A stretch of 33,962 nucleotides of DNA, from NCBI GenBank assembly GCA_017559845.1, contig JAFYQQ010000066.1, positions 1 through 33,962 on the forward strand, read 5' to 3'. This DNA comes from Bacteroidaceae bacterium (lineage in GTDB: Bacteria; Bacteroidota; Bacteroidia; Bacteroidales; Bacteroidaceae). The translations under genes and the position numbers were made by a program. Under the pieces are notes generated by a model. That model did not search any database, was not told the DNA's origin, and saw nothing but the letters and a program-made list of their open reading frames with translations. Shown here in pieces: positions 33,653-33,962 of the stretch (positions are counted from its first letter, which is position 1; each line of letters opens with the position of its first letter).

Positions 33653-33962
33653 GAACAGAATCCACATAGAAGTCATCCTGAATTTAGTTCATGATCTGTC
33701 CGCGGATAAGAACTAGTAAAGGCTCGCGGTGAGATGCTGAAACAAGTTCAGCATGACATGGCGAACAGAACCCACATAGAAGTCATCCTGAATTTAGTTC
33801 AGAATCTGTCCGCGGATAAGAACTAGTAAAGGCTCGCGGTGAGATGCTGAAACGAGTTCAGCATGACATGGCGAACAGAACCCACATAGAAGTCATCCTG
33901 AATTTAGTTCAGGATCTGTCCGCGGATAAGAACTAGTGAAGGCTTGCGGTGAGATGCTGAAA
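33653..33962 (+). repeat. Tandem 110 bp hairpin-rich repeat, running off the window
   Basis: GAACAGAA(T/C)CCACATAGA starts units at 33653, 33763 and 33873; the third is cut by the window end after 90 nt. Units differ by only a few bases. Each holds two hairpins of like design: TCCTGAA-TTTAG-TTCAGGA (imperfect in units 1 and 2) and ATGCTGAA-ACGAG-TTCAGCAT. No ORF fits. A diverged, inverted single copy lies at 318-384. The family is dispersed and REP/BIME-like. Confidence 0.93.

Overview
The window comes from a member of the Bacteroidales, most likely Bacteroides, Phocaeicola or a close relative. Three things support this. Many genes are preceded by the Bacteroidetes promoter form (TTTG, 19-20 bp, TAnnTTTGC). 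The gene content includes a Bacteroidales-type long ispG, a DUF6261-like gene, a GxxExxY gene, a YfhO-type membrane protein and secreted carbohydrate-active enzymes. Shine-Dalgarno sequences are weak or absent. The species cannot be fixed from the sequence alone.

Layout from left to right. Positions 1-863 are AT-rich and repeat-rich: the 5' tip of a leftward gene (possibly an IS transposase), one inverted copy of the dispersed repeat that fills the right end of the window, and a 266 bp segment bounded by exact 17 bp inverted repeats. Next is an AlbA/Schlafen-type putative regulator with a repeat-rich linker (864-2462). A leftward run follows, probably one operon: GH78-like rhamnosidase, metallo-beta-lactamase-fold protein, and a zinc aminopeptidase of family M28 broken by a single-base frameshift (6626-2814). 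A rightward housekeeping block runs from 6761 to 12634: rpoN, a PAP2-like membrane protein, purE, ispG, cysS.

Positions 12810-16360 carry a polysaccharide-export pair (Wza-like and Wzz-like) closed by a strong terminator. A leftward esterase, a DUF6261-like gene and a pair of overlapping glycosyltransferases (GT4, GT2) follow. The GT2 gene runs tail-to-tail into a large YfhO-family membrane protein, overlapping it by 36 bp. rpsO (leftward) and typA (rightward) diverge at 23.3-23.5 kb. typA is followed closely by a GH71/GH99-like secreted enzyme and a hotdog thioesterase, ending in a strong terminator. A leftward lyase-like lipoprotein and a leftward padR-pspC-pspC operon come next.

The right end holds the most unusual material. 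A low-GC GxxExxY gene (PD-(D/E)XK nuclease-like fold) sits behind an excellent promoter. It has copies of a 24-nt motif upstream in one orientation and an array of the same motif downstream in the opposite orientation; the array runs up to the start codon of an AlaX-like editing gene. After a small secreted hypothetical protein there is a promoter-hairpin-T-run unit without an ORF, which looks like a small RNA gene of about 70 nt. The window ends in a tandem array of a 110 bp hairpin-rich repeat that also occurs, inverted, near the left end.
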